19,534 nucleotides of DNA from an uncultured Ruminococcus sp. (GCA_902778985.1 CACYZS010000001.1:1-19534); one strand, 5' to 3'; positions 1-7,436 are shown, counted from the first letter of the stretch. Notes: generated by a model not told the origin, from the sequence alone. Numbers and translations are program-made.

Positions 1-124
1 TTTATTTCATTTTTTTCGCTGAAAAGCAGATTTATTTCCTTTTTCCGGATGTGGTCTTTTTTTCTACCGAATCAGGTATGGAGATCGCGGAAAGAGTAAC
101 ATTTCATGAAGGCCGTTTGATGAT
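1..124. other. Foreign or chimeric flank abutting truncated xseA
   Basis: This stretch is clearly more AT-rich than the coding DNA that follows. It contains poly-T runs and no reading frame that I recognise on either strand. On the minus strand the xseA reading frame runs normally up to about position 126 and then loses all family similarity, so a sequence junction lies near 124-126. The left part could be the edge of an inserted element, a genomic rearrangement or an assembly chimera. The segment is too short to tell which. Confidence 0.5.
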
Positions 125-593
125 GCGTGACGATCCCGATCTTTTTCGGATATTCCGGAACGGGCTTCTTGCGTTCGGGGGCAAACAGTCCTTCCCCGTC
201 GAGTTTCGCGCGGAGCGCCTCGTACGCCAGCCAGAGCGAGCCGACGCCGTCGCGCGACAGAGCGTCGACGTAGAGTTGGTATTCGCCGTTCTTCGGGTAG
301 AGCGTCACGTATCCGCGCGCGATCACCGAAAGCCCGTCGGAGAGCGGGAATTTCACGCTCTGCGCCCGCGAGCGGAACATCACGCAGCGGATCAGTCCGT
401 CGCCGTCTTTGAGCGAGAAATAGAGGTGCCCCGATTTGGGTTGCGAGAAGTTGGAAATCTCGCCGCGCACCGATACCGACTGCAGAACGTCGTCGCCCTC
501 AAGCAGCGTCTTGACGTATTGGTTCAGTTGCGAGACCGAAAGCACGTCGTTTTTCGGCGTTACGGGGGGAATGTCGAAGAACTGCTGGTTCAC
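72..593 (-). CDS. xseA: Exodeoxyribonuclease VII large subunit, C-terminally truncated
   Basis: XseA is the catalytic large subunit of exonuclease VII, which degrades single-stranded DNA to oligonucleotides. The N-terminal OB-fold region is clear: a VLSVSQLNQYVK opening, then VRGEISNF and SGHLYFSLKD, as in the family. The start is a GTG at 591-593 that overlaps the stop of the upstream M22-like gene (GTGA), which implies translational coupling. Full-length family members are roughly 400 residues or more, but this frame has only 173. The conserved KKIGIVT segment, normally followed by SPTGA and the catalytic domain, ends at residue 156. It is followed by 17 unrelated residues and a stop. The product would therefore lack the nuclease domain. 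It is either a broken gene or an assembly edge. The usual downstream partner xseB is not in the window. Confidence 0.85.
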   Translation of the reverse strand: MNQQFFDIPPVTPKNDVLSVSQLNQYVKTLLEGDDVLQSVSVRGEISNFSQPKSGHLYFSLKDGDGLIRCVMFRSRAQSVKFPLSDGLSVIARGYVTLYPKNGEYQLYVDALSRDGVGSLWLAYEALRAKLDGEGLFAPERKKPVPEYPKKIGIVTHHQTAFMKCYSFRDLHT

Positions 594-1555
594 GGCGTCT
601 CCTTTCCCCCGTCGCGTTTGTAGGCGCGGGCGGCAAGCGCTGCGATCCCGACGGCGTTGTCGGCGGAGAGCGCCGGTTCGGCAAACGAGGCGGCAAACCG
701 CTCCGAGATCGCGCGGCGCAGAATGGTCGAACTCATGACGCCCCCGGCGCAGAGCAGATCGCGCGGGCCGTATTTCTCAAAAACCTGCGCGGTCATGGTC
801 ACGATCGCCTCGGACAGGTGGGCGAACACGAAGGCGGCGACCTGTTTCGGATCGTTCGTCTTCTGATAGAGGTCGTTCGCGAGGTTTTCAAGCCCCGAGA
901 GGTTGACGAAGCCGTCCCTGACGGCGGGTTTTCTGTGCGGGATCTTCCCCGTATAGCCGAGCGCCAGTTGTTCAAGACCCGGTCCCGCGGGGAACGGTAC
1001 GCCGAGCGAGACGCCGATCCGGTCGATCACCTGCCCGGCGTTGAGGTCGCGCGTCCCGCCGACGATCTCGGTCGCGAAGCCGTTTTCTGTCGGCTCGGCG
1101 GCGAGCAGTTCGGTGGTTCCGCCCGAAACGTGGTAGGCGTAGAAGGGACGGTCGTAGAGGTCGAAGCGGCGCGACGAGACCATCGCCGCGGAAAGGTGCC
1201 CCGACTGGTGCGAAAAACGGTAGAGCGGCAAGCCCGAGACCGCCGCCGCGGCGTTCGCCGCCGCAAGGCCCGCAAGGAAACACGGCATATACGACCCGTC
1301 ACGGTCGCGGGGGCGTTCGGAAACGCCGACGGCGAGCACCTCCCGACCTTCGAGGTACGGAGCGAGGCGCGCGGACAGATCCGGCAGATTCTTCACGTGC
1401 TGAAAGACGGCGTCCGACTGACGCAGACCGTGTTCGCCCTGCGATACCGTCAGCGGCTGCTTCAGGTTGGCGATCACGCGGTCTTCCCCGTCGACGACGG
1501 CGGCGGACGTGGTGTAGTTGCTTGTATCGAAGCCGATAAAGCAGATCTCTTTCAT
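590..1555 (-). CDS. TsaD/Kae1-like peptidase M22 family paralog
   Basis: This 321-residue protein belongs to the ASKHA-fold family that contains TsaD (Kae1), the catalytic subunit for the tRNA t6A modification. It opens with GFDTSNYTTSAAV, the nucleotide-binding loop region. It keeps two metal-ligand histidines in SHQSGH (H116 and H120, the spacing of TsaD HxEGH) and the C-terminal SADNAVGIA with D299, matching the third TsaD ligand. Other signature stretches have drifted: VSGGTTEL replaces the usual VSGGHT. It is therefore more likely a paralog than the main TsaD. From memory of clostridial genomes, such paralogs often sit between nusB and xseA, as here. It starts just 4 bases after the nusB stop and overlaps xseA by 4 bases, so it is part of that operon. 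Its function is unknown, but metal and nucleotide binding look intact. Confidence 0.8.
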   Translation of the reverse strand: MKEICFIGFDTSNYTTSAAVVDGEDRVIANLKQPLTVSQGEHGLRQSDAVFQHVKNLPDLSARLAPYLEGREVLAVGVSERPRDRDGSYMPCFLAGLAAANAAAAVSGLPLYRFSHQSGHLSAAMVSSRRFDLYDRPFYAYHVSGGTTELLAAEPTENGFATEIVGGTRDLNAGQVIDRIGVSLGVPFPAGPGLEQLALGYTGKIPHRKPAVRDGFVNLSGLENLANDLYQKTNDPKQVAAFVFAHLSEAIVTMTAQVFEKYGPRDLLCAGGVMSSTILRRAISERFAASFAEPALSADNAVGIAALAARAYKRDGGKETP

Positions 1556-1559
1556 TTCG

Positions 1560-1997
1560 TCAACCCCTGGCGACGCGGGCGACCTCGTCCGACTTCATCG
1601 CTCGGTTCAGGACGCCGTTGACGAAGGAATAGGCGTTCTCGTCGTCGTAGATCTTCGAGAGTTCGACCGCCTCGTCGAGCGAGACCAGCGTCGGGATCTC
1701 CGGACGGAACAGCATCTCGAAGCAAGCGAGCCGCAGGATCGCGCGCGAGACGCGCGAAATGCGCCCGAGCGCCCATCCGACAGCCGACCGTTCGATCAGA
1801 CCGTCGATCTCCGTCAGGTTCGCAAGCACGCCGCCGACCGCCTCGGTAATATACGGATCCTCGCGCCCGCCGAGATCGCGGACGCGCTCTTTTTCCAGTT
1901 CTTCCGCCGACTTTTCGGGCGTATATTCGTACGAAAAGAGGACCGATACGATCGCCTCTCTCGCCTCTCTTCTCGTGATCGCTTTTTCCTGTGCCAT
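1560..1997 (-). CDS. nusB: Transcription antitermination factor NusB
   Basis: NusB is a small all-helical RNA-binding protein. With NusE (ribosomal protein S10) it forms the boxA-binding part of the rRNA antitermination complex. The 145-residue length is typical. Recognisable family features are the N-terminal ITRREAREAIVSVLFSYEY, the LRLACFEMLF helix, the LVSLDEAVELSKIYDDENAYSF block and the C-terminal FVNGVLNR signature. The ATG at 1995-1997 is preceded on the minus strand by AAGGAA at suitable spacing. It is the first gene of a nusB - M22 paralog - xseA operon with a perfect consensus promoter upstream. Confidence 0.96.
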   Translation of the reverse strand: MAQEKAITRREAREAIVSVLFSYEYTPEKSAEELEKERVRDLGGREDPYITEAVGGVLANLTEIDGLIERSAVGWALGRISRVSRAILRLACFEMLFRPEIPTLVSLDEAVELSKIYDDENAYSFVNGVLNRAMKSDEVARVARG

Positions 1998-2066
1998 ACC
2001 CGCGGAGTTCCTTTCTTATCCCGTCGACCGGCGCATTACGCCGATCTTATTCATTCAATACACTTT

Positions 2067-2095
2067 ATTATACATTTATATTCGCCGTTTGTCAA
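2067..2095 (-). promoter_or_regulatory. Sigma-A promoter for nusB operon
   Basis: On the minus strand a TTGACA -35 box (2090-2095) and a TATAAT -10 box (2067-2072) are separated by exactly 17 bases. This is a perfect match to the housekeeping consensus. Transcription should start near 2060, giving a leader of about 60 bases before nusB. Confidence 0.85.
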
Positions 2096-2155
2096 TGAAT
2101 TCCGAATGAATTTCGCGTGAATAAAATAAAAAATGCGCGGATTTCGGAAAGCGGC

Positions 2156-2184
2156 TTGCAATCCCGTCCGCAATATGGTATCAT
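2156..2184 (+). promoter_or_regulatory. Extended -10 sigma-A promoter for the 2218 gene
   Basis: TTGCAA (2156-2161) and TATCAT (2179-2184) are separated by 17 bases. A TG sits one base before the -10 box, so this is an extended -10 promoter. It diverges from the nusB promoter within the same 220-base intergenic region. A GAGAGG ribosome binding site follows at 2205-2210. Confidence 0.75.
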
Positions 2185-2217
2185 AGTAGCGATAAAAAAC
2201 GAACGAGAGGACGCTCT

Positions 2218-2673
2218 ATGACCGCAAAAGAGTTCGTCAGGAAGATCCTGGTCTCGTCCTGCGTGATCTGCACCCTGATCTCGGTCTTCTTCTACTTCAT
2301 CGCCGCGATCGTCAATAACGGGGACGAAACGCTGCTCGACCCGGCGATCAACCTTCGCCAGTTCCTTCTGATCCTGCTTTTCTCACTGCTGGTCGCTCTG
2401 GCGAACCGCCTGCTCGCCTATCCGAAACTGCATATCGCGCTGCGGATCCTGATCCACTACGCCACCCTGCTCGCCGCGTTTCTAATCGTCTTCGTCGCGG
2501 CGGGAAAACTCAAGATTTCGGGCGCGGCGTCGCTGTTCCTTTCGATCATGATCTTTTCAGTCCTCTACGCCGTGTTCTTCGTCGCGGGATACTTCCTGCT
2601 CCGTCTGTTCGGCGCGCTGCCGAACAAGAAGAACGAAGAGGAGCCCCGGACGTACCGCTCTCGTTTCCGCTGA
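2218..2673 (+). CDS. Four-helix integral membrane protein, DUF3021-like
   Basis: This 151-residue protein has four hydrophobic segments at roughly residues 8-31, 46-66, 74-96 and 105-131. A short charged C-terminal tail (NKKNEEEPRTYRSRFR) probably lies in the cytoplasm. Size, helix count and the RILIHYATLLAAFL stretch in the third helix resemble the DUF3021 family of small bacterial membrane proteins, but I cannot confirm this without a profile search. DUF3021 genes are often beside LytTR regulators; none is present here. It is a single-gene unit with its own promoter and a strong terminator directly after it. No catalytic residues are apparent and the function is unknown. Confidence 0.75.
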   Translation: MTAKEFVRKILVSSCVICTLISVFFYFIAAIVNNGDETLLDPAINLRQFLLILLFSLLVALANRLLAYPKLHIALRILIHYATLLAAFLIVFVAAGKLKISGAASLFLSIMIFSVLYAVFFVAGYFLLRLFGALPNKKNEEEPRTYRSRFR

Positions 2674-2690
2674 AAAAAGCAATAAAAAAA

Positions 2691-2715
2691 GCCGGACGGC
2701 GAATTGCCGTCCGGC
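2691..2715. terminator. Bidirectional intrinsic terminator
   Basis: A perfect 10-base inverted repeat (GCCGGACGGC / GCCGTCCGGC) with the loop GAATT is flanked by a T-rich run on the right and an A-run on the left. It can therefore terminate both the plus-strand membrane gene and the convergent minus-strand gene starting at 4004. Confidence 0.9.
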
Positions 2716-2726
2716 GCTTTTCTTTT

Positions 2727-4004
2727 TTATGATCTCAGACGCAGGAACTTGCGGAAGGACATCTCGTTGTTGTCGTTTGCCGTGAAGGCGAGCATCAGCC
2801 AGAAGACCGAGATGTCGAGGAACACGATGTTCCCGAACACCGCGGCAAACAGCGAGAGCGCCGCCATGGCGAACCCGAACTTTCCTTTCCGCGTCGAAAG
2901 GATCGAGACCAGCGAGCCGAGGAAGAGGATCAGACCGAGAAGCCCGCCCGCGAGGTAAACGTACCCGATCGCGCCCATCTTGTCGGGGATCGCGACGCCG
3001 CAGACCTCGAGGAACTTCTTGACGTTCCCGGCGCCGCATCCGAAGAGCCGGACGAAGCCGCCGCGGTTCCCCGCCTGTCCCGACGCCTCAAATCCGGCGG
3101 TCAGGGCGGGATCGCGGATCATTCCCTTGATCCCGTCGATCAGTTTGGCAAAGCGCCCGCCGGTAAAGAGAACCGCGGCGCCGCCGCCGGCGACGAGAAG
3201 CGGGAAAACGATCTGCAATACGATCCGGGACGGTCTCTGATGTGTGAAACGGTACATCCCGTCGTAGGGGTGAACGATGAAGTAAACCAGAATGAAGAGG
3301 ACGTAAATGCCCCACAGCATCGTCAAAGCGATAATGATCGGCACGCTCTTGGTCAGCACCAGACCCGCCGAGACGACGACCGCGACGATGAACTCGGTAC
3401 CGTTGAAGCCGATCCGATCCCACAGGAGCAGATACGCGACGGCGGGCAGGCAGAAGAGCGCGTAACCCGACGTCGTCGTGAAGAGCGAGGTGGGCGTCCC
3501 GGTGGCGCGGAAAGCGTCGACGTAGGAGCCGCCGAAAACGTAACTCTCACGGAAGATGGTCGGCAGGTAGATCCCCTTGATCTGGAAGACAACAAACTGC
3601 AGAATGAAGTAGATCGAGAAGACCAGGGCGAGCCCCGCGTAGCAGGTCATGCCGAACCGGACGTTGAAGACGTCGCGGGAGGCGTAGAGAACGATGATCC
3701 AGAAGAGGATCAGGATCCCGAGATCCAGCAGTTTGTCCCGCCCGGAGTAGTAGAACCGTCCGCGCGCCATCACGGCGGAGAACGCGGCGGCGAGCAGGAA
3801 CAGGACGTAGCCGGAGAAGCCGTAGGTCCTCAGGCGGAAGATCCCCTCGGTCGGCGTTTTGAGCAGGCAGAAGAGAAGGGCGAACGGGAGCAGGACGAGA
3901 TAGCCGATCGAGAAATGCGACGTCAGCACCGGTACCTGCACCGGGAGCCCGAACTGGTTTAAGAACGGGAACAGGACAAGAAGTATGGTGAAAACTTTTC
4001 TCAT
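2727..4004 (-). CDS. O-antigen ligase/polymerase-like polytopic membrane protein
   Basis: This 425-residue, very hydrophobic protein has about ten predicted membrane segments. A larger soluble loop lies at roughly residues 281-340. This layout and the motifs RATGTPTSLF (about residues 166-175) and RLFGCGAGN (319-327) fit the O-antigen ligase / Wzy polymerase superfamily, which joins undecaprenyl-linked glycans at the outer face of the cytoplasmic membrane. In a Gram-positive organism the substrate would be capsule or another surface polysaccharide. No glycosyltransferase or flippase genes flank it, so it is isolated from any polysaccharide locus and its substrate cannot be inferred. It has its own perfect promoter, a weak ribosome binding site (GGTAAG directly before the ATG), and shares a terminator with the convergent gene. 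Confidence 0.72.
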   Translation of the reverse strand: MRKVFTILLVLFPFLNQFGLPVQVPVLTSHFSIGYLVLLPFALLFCLLKTPTEGIFRLRTYGFSGYVLFLLAAAFSAVMARGRFYYSGRDKLLDLGILILFWIIVLYASRDVFNVRFGMTCYAGLALVFSIYFILQFVVFQIKGIYLPTIFRESYVFGGSYVDAFRATGTPTSLFTTTSGYALFCLPAVAYLLLWDRIGFNGTEFIVAVVVSAGLVLTKSVPIIIALTMLWGIYVLFILVYFIVHPYDGMYRFTHQRPSRIVLQIVFPLLVAGGGAAVLFTGGRFAKLIDGIKGMIRDPALTAGFEASGQAGNRGGFVRLFGCGAGNVKKFLEVCGVAIPDKMGAIGYVYLAGGLLGLILFLGSLVSILSTRKGKFGFAMAALSLFAAVFGNIVFLDISVFWLMLAFTANDNNEMSFRKFLRLRS

Positions 4005-4067
4005 CTTACCGACCGCTTTCTTGAGAATTCCCGGCGAAGACGCCGAGTGAAATGTCTATACAAGTAT

Positions 4068-4096
4068 ATTATAGTGCGGCGCGTTTGCTTTGTCAA
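4068..4096 (-). promoter_or_regulatory. Perfect consensus sigma-A promoter for ligase-like gene
   Basis: On the minus strand, TTGACA (4091-4096), a 17-base spacer and TATAAT (4068-4073) give an exact consensus promoter. It lies in the short gap behind the E2-like gene. The leader to the ATG at 4004 would be about 57 bases. Confidence 0.85.
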
Positions 4097-4111
4097 GGGT
4101 TTTTCGGGGGA

Positions 4112-5071
4112 TCAGTCGATATCCTCTTTGACCGTCTCGGGCGCTTTGTCGAGCAGATCGGGGTGCGCCAGATACCGCTGCAGGATCTTGAACGCAGAGG
4201 CGTAGTAATACCCGTCGCAGATCCGCTCGTCGGTCACGGCGCGCAGGTCGACGAAGCGACGGGCAACGACCGTTCCGTCGGGTTGCAGTTCGTTGACGGT
4301 GTACTTCTTCCCGTAGGCGAAAAAGAGGGGGATGTTGCCGAAATCGTAGAGATGATGGTAGATCGCGTTGATCCCGAGCGACCCCATACTGGTTATGACA
4401 AGCGAGCCGTGGAACGGGCTGACTTTGATCAGGAACCGCGGCAGGAGCCCGAAATAGTCAAGGAACCGGAGAAAACCGATCACCCCGCGCAGGATCAGCC
4501 CGGGGATATGGCGGAGAAAGCCCGCCGTGTTGTCGAAGTCGGTATCGTCCGCCGTCGCCTTGTCGGCGACCTCTTTGAACTTGCGGTAGACGTCGTCGGC
4601 GGTGTCGGCGGGATCGAAGATCACCTTGATCACCGTGTCGGGACAATCCAACCCCATCCGCTTCTTGATGGTCATGTTCGCGACGATGTTCTTCCGGGCG
4701 TAGACGTGCTGTCCCGCAACGAAGCGATTGACGCCGGGACGCTCGGAGATCGTGCGGACGTAGGCGGCGAGAATGGCGTGCAGAGCGCCGAAGCCGGTGA
4801 GTCCTTCCGCCTGCTTTTTGGCGCAGTAGGCGTCGAGGATATCCATGTCGATCCGGTCCTCAAAGTGATTCTGGGCGTCGGCGCGGACCTTCATGATGTA
4901 GGGGATCACGTACTGCATGGGCGCGAGGGTACGCAGCCGTCTTCCCTCGTATCGGTCGCCGAAGTGCCAACGGCGCTTTTTTTTCTTTTTTTTCGGTTCC
5001 GCCGTCGAGGGCGAGACGCCCTCTCCCGCGGCGGGCGGCACGTCCGCCCGGTCCTTTTTCTTTCTGCTCAT
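4112..5071 (-). CDS. Orphan E2/CAT-fold acyltransferase-like protein, catalytic His lost
   Basis: Residues about 36-310 of this 319-residue protein resemble the catalytic domain of 2-oxo acid dehydrogenase E2 subunits and chloramphenicol acetyltransferase (CoA-dependent acyltransferase superfamily). Supporting stretches are APMQYVIPYIMKVRADAQN near the start, LVITSMGSLGINAIYHHLYD in the middle, and DERICDGYYYASAFKILQRY near the end. The superfamily active-site motif is HxxxDG. Here it reads ERICDG, with E282 where the general-base histidine should be and D286-G287 kept. No lipoyl or subunit-binding domain is present, and no E1 or E3 gene is nearby, so this is not a pyruvate dehydrogenase component. 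The N-terminus is low-complexity with six consecutive lysines (27-32). AAGGAAG precedes the ATG. It follows the EF-G paralog in the same direction. Its activity is unknown; it may be a binding or structural trimer. Confidence 0.72.
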   Translation of the reverse strand: MSRKKKDRADVPPAAGEGVSPSTAEPKKKKKKRRWHFGDRYEGRRLRTLAPMQYVIPYIMKVRADAQNHFEDRIDMDILDAYCAKKQAEGLTGFGALHAILAAYVRTISERPGVNRFVAGQHVYARKNIVANMTIKKRMGLDCPDTVIKVIFDPADTADDVYRKFKEVADKATADDTDFDNTAGFLRHIPGLILRGVIGFLRFLDYFGLLPRFLIKVSPFHGSLVITSMGSLGINAIYHHLYDFGNIPLFFAYGKKYTVNELQPDGTVVARRFVDLRAVTDERICDGYYYASAFKILQRYLAHPDLLDKAPETVKEDID

Positions 5072-5105
5072 GGTGCTTCCTTCTTCACGTTGTCAAAACA
5101 GGCGC

Positions 5106-5161
5106 GGGGACCGACGCGCCCGAGGAGAGGAAAACCTCTCGGTCGCGGCGCGACAGTCCCC
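5106..5161 (-). other. Long nested hairpin between EF-G paralog and E2-like gene
   Basis: Three nested complementary pairs fold this gap: GGGGAC (5106-5111) with GTCCCC (5156-5161), CGCGCC (5115-5120) with GGCGCG (5147-5152), and GAGAGG (5125-5130) with CCTCTC (5135-5140), closed by an AAAA loop. On the minus strand only a short T stretch follows, so it is a poor classic terminator. It may be a read-through attenuator or an mRNA-stabilising element between the two genes. Confidence 0.6.
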
Positions 5162-5178
5162 GAAAACGCCCGGCGGGT

Positions 5179-7257
5179 TTATTCGGCGTTCTTCTTTGCC
5201 TCGTCGATGATCTTCTGCGCGATGGGACCCGGGACCTCTTCGTAGCGAACGACCTCGTAGTCGAAGCGTCCCCTGCCCTGCGTCATGGCGCGGAGCGAGA
5301 TCACGTAATCGGTCATTTCGGCTTTCGGCACTTCCGCCACGACGACCTGATAACCGTTCTTTTCGGCGGTCTCGGTCCCCATGATGCGGCCGCGGCGCTT
5401 CGGCAGATCGCCGTAGACGTCGCCGACGTAATCGGCGGGGATCACGACGCGAAGCGTCCCGATCGGCTCGAGCAGGACGGGTTTCGCGAGCGGCAGACCG
5501 GCGTTATACGCAAGCCGCGCGGCGAGTTTGAAGGAAATTTCGTTGGAGTCGACCTCGTGGTAGGAACCGTCGTAGAGTTCCGCCGCCAGGTTGACCATCG
5601 GATAGCCGGCGAGGACGCCGTGCTCCATGCACTCCTGCAGTCCCTTTTCGACCGCCGGGAAGTACTGCTTCGGCACCGAGCCGCCGAAGACCGATTCGGT
5701 AAAGGTAAGTCCCTCTTCTTCCCCGTGGGAGAAGCGGATCTTGACGTGACCGTACTGACCGGAACCGCCCGACTGTTTCTTGTGTTTGCCTTCGACGTCG
5801 GACTTGCCCTTGATGGTCTCGCGGTAGGCGATCTTGGGCTCGGTCAGGTCGACCGAGGTGCCGAAGCGCGCCTTCAGTTTCGCCGTCAGGACGTCGAGGT
5901 GCATATCCCCGAGCCCCGAGACGGTGAGTTGCTTGGTCTCGGGATTGTTCTCGTATTTCAGCGTGGGATCCTCTTCGAGCAGACGGGTGATACCCTGCGA
6001 GATCTTGTCTTCGTCGCCCTTCGCCTTCGGAACGATCGCCATGGTCATATACGCCGCCGGGAACACCACCGGCGCGTAGCGGAAGTTCTCCGCCTTCGCG
6101 GTCAGGGTGTCGTTGGTGTTGGTGTTGACCAGTTTCGCGGTCACGCCGATATCGCCGCAGCACAGAGCGTCAACGTCGGTCTGCTTCTTGCCGCGCATCA
6201 TATAGAGACGCCCGAACTTCTCGACCTGTCCGTTGGTGGTGTTGCGAAGGGTCGCGTCCTTTTGGAGTTCCCCGTTCATGACCTTGAAGAAGGACATCTT
6301 ACCGACGAAGGGATCCGCGACGGTCTTGAAGACGAAGATCGAGGTCTCTCCTTCGGGTTCGATCGGAATATCGATCGCCTTGCCGTCCTCGGTGAACCCG
6401 TGCTCGACCTTGCGGGCGGTGGGACGCGGGAAGGAGTCGGCGATGGTGTCAAGCAGGGTCTTGATACCCCACATCTTGACGGCGGCGCCGCAGAAGACCG
6501 GGACGATCTCGCCGTGGATGATGCCCTCGTGAAGCGCCTCGACTGCCTCGTCGCGGGTGATCTCCTCTTCGGCGAAGAACTTCTCCATCAGTTCCTCGCT
6601 GGTCTGCGCGATCGACTCGAAGAGCATACCGCGGAACTCCTCGATGAAGTCGTTGTGCTTCTCGGGGATGTCAAGGCAGGTGTACCCGCCGCTCTTGGAA
6701 TCGAACATATACATCACGCGGTCGATCAGGTTGGCGAACCCGACGACCTCGGAACCGTCGATCACGGGGATCTGCACGGGGCAGACCGCGACGCCGAATT
6801 TCTCGCGCAGCGCGTCGTAGACCTTCTTGAAGCGCGCTTCGTTATCGTCGAAACGGTTGATGAAGAACGCCTTCGGGATCTTCGCGTCGGTGGCAAGGTC
6901 CCACGCGAGTTCGGTCCCGACCTGAATGCCGGTCTTACCGTCGACGACGATCACGGCGGCGTCGGCAACGCGTGCGCACTGACGGACCTCGCCCTCGAAG
7001 TCGAAGTAACCCGGGGTGTCCATCAGGTTGATCTTGATCCCGTTCCAGGTGAACGGCGCCAGAGAGGCGGAAAGCGAAAAGCCGCGGCGGATCTCCTCGG
7101 GATCATAGTCGCAGACCGTGTTTCCCGCGGTCACCGAGCCCAGCCGGTCGGTATTCTTGGTGAGGTAGAGCATCGCCTCGGCAAGCGAGGTCTTACCGCT
7201 CCCTCCGTGTCCGAGCAGGACGACGTTGCGAAGGGATTTCGTGGTGACTTTTTCCAT
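5179..7257 (-). CDS. EF-G-like translational GTPase (EF-G-2 type paralog)
   Basis: This 692-residue protein has the full elongation factor G architecture: G domain, domain II, then domains III to V with QYGHVKIR and GRIMGTE. It differs from canonical FusA at the nucleotide site. The P-loop is GHGGSGKT (16-23) instead of AHIDAGKTT. Switch II is DTPGYFDF (80-87), with Tyr84 in place of the catalytic His. The NKxD motif is NRFD (134-137). These features match the EF-G-2 group as I recall it from Thermus thermophilus EF-G-2, so this is probably not the main translocase. GTP hydrolysis on the ribosome may be slow or differently triggered. It stands outside any str operon, has its own promoter and an AAGGAG ribosome binding site, and is followed by a large hairpin and the E2-like gene. 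Confidence 0.9.
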   Translation of the reverse strand: MEKVTTKSLRNVVLLGHGGSGKTSLAEAMLYLTKNTDRLGSVTAGNTVCDYDPEEIRRGFSLSASLAPFTWNGIKINLMDTPGYFDFEGEVRQCARVADAAVIVVDGKTGIQVGTELAWDLATDAKIPKAFFINRFDDNEARFKKVYDALREKFGVAVCPVQIPVIDGSEVVGFANLIDRVMYMFDSKSGGYTCLDIPEKHNDFIEEFRGMLFESIAQTSEELMEKFFAEEEITRDEAVEALHEGIIHGEIVPVFCGAAVKMWGIKTLLDTIADSFPRPTARKVEHGFTEDGKAIDIPIEPEGETSIFVFKTVADPFVGKMSFFKVMNGELQKDATLRNTTNGQVEKFGRLYMMRGKKQTDVDALCCGDIGVTAKLVNTNTNDTLTAKAENFRYAPVVFPAAYMTMAIVPKAKGDEDKISQGITRLLEEDPTLKYENNPETKQLTVSGLGDMHLDVLTAKLKARFGTSVDLTEPKIAYRETIKGKSDVEGKHKKQSGGSGQYGHVKIRFSHGEEEGLTFTESVFGGSVPKQYFPAVEKGLQECMEHGVLAGYPMVNLAAELYDGSYHEVDSNEISFKLAARLAYNAGLPLAKPVLLEPIGTLRVVIPADYVGDVYGDLPKRRGRIMGTETAEKNGYQVVVAEVPKAEMTDYVISLRAMTQGRGRFDYEVVRYEEVPGPIAQKIIDEAKKNAE

Positions 7258-7315
7258 AATGAGTGCGCTCCTTCTTTTTTTCGGGATGCAGACGGCGCTT
7301 GACCGTCACAGGGAT

Positions 7316-7344
7316 ATTATACAGGAAAATAAAAAGAAAATCAA
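7316..7344 (-). promoter_or_regulatory. Sigma-A promoter for EF-G paralog
   Basis: On the minus strand, TTGATT (7339-7344), a 17-base spacer and TATAAT (7316-7321) form a good housekeeping promoter. The leader to the ATG at 7257 is about 50 bases. The rest of the 219-base gap holds the radical SAM terminator and a 12-base poly-T run. Confidence 0.75.
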
Positions 7345-7436
7345 TCGGTTTTTCGGAAGTTTCGCCCGTCGGAGTGTAGAATAATCCGACGATTTTTTTT
7401 TTTTATGCACAAAAAAAGAAAAACGGGAACGGAAAA

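Noticed and set aside
1..124. End of a group II intron or a known insertion sequence inside xseA
   Set aside because: I see no GTGYG-type intron boundary and no terminal inverted repeat or transposase fragment in the short flank.
5091..5096. TTGACA on the minus strand before the E2-like gene
   Set aside because: A -10 box at the correct distance would fall on the start codon, and none is present.
4052..5245. A 397-codon plus-strand open frame opposite the E2-like gene
   Set aside because: It runs across an intergenic region, a promoter and a gene on the other strand. It has shadow composition and no motif.
5557..7302. A 581-codon open frame on the plus strand opposite the EF-G paralog
   Set aside because: It is a GC-rich antisense shadow with Arg/Asp/Val-dominated composition and no family resemblance, while the minus-strand protein is unambiguous.
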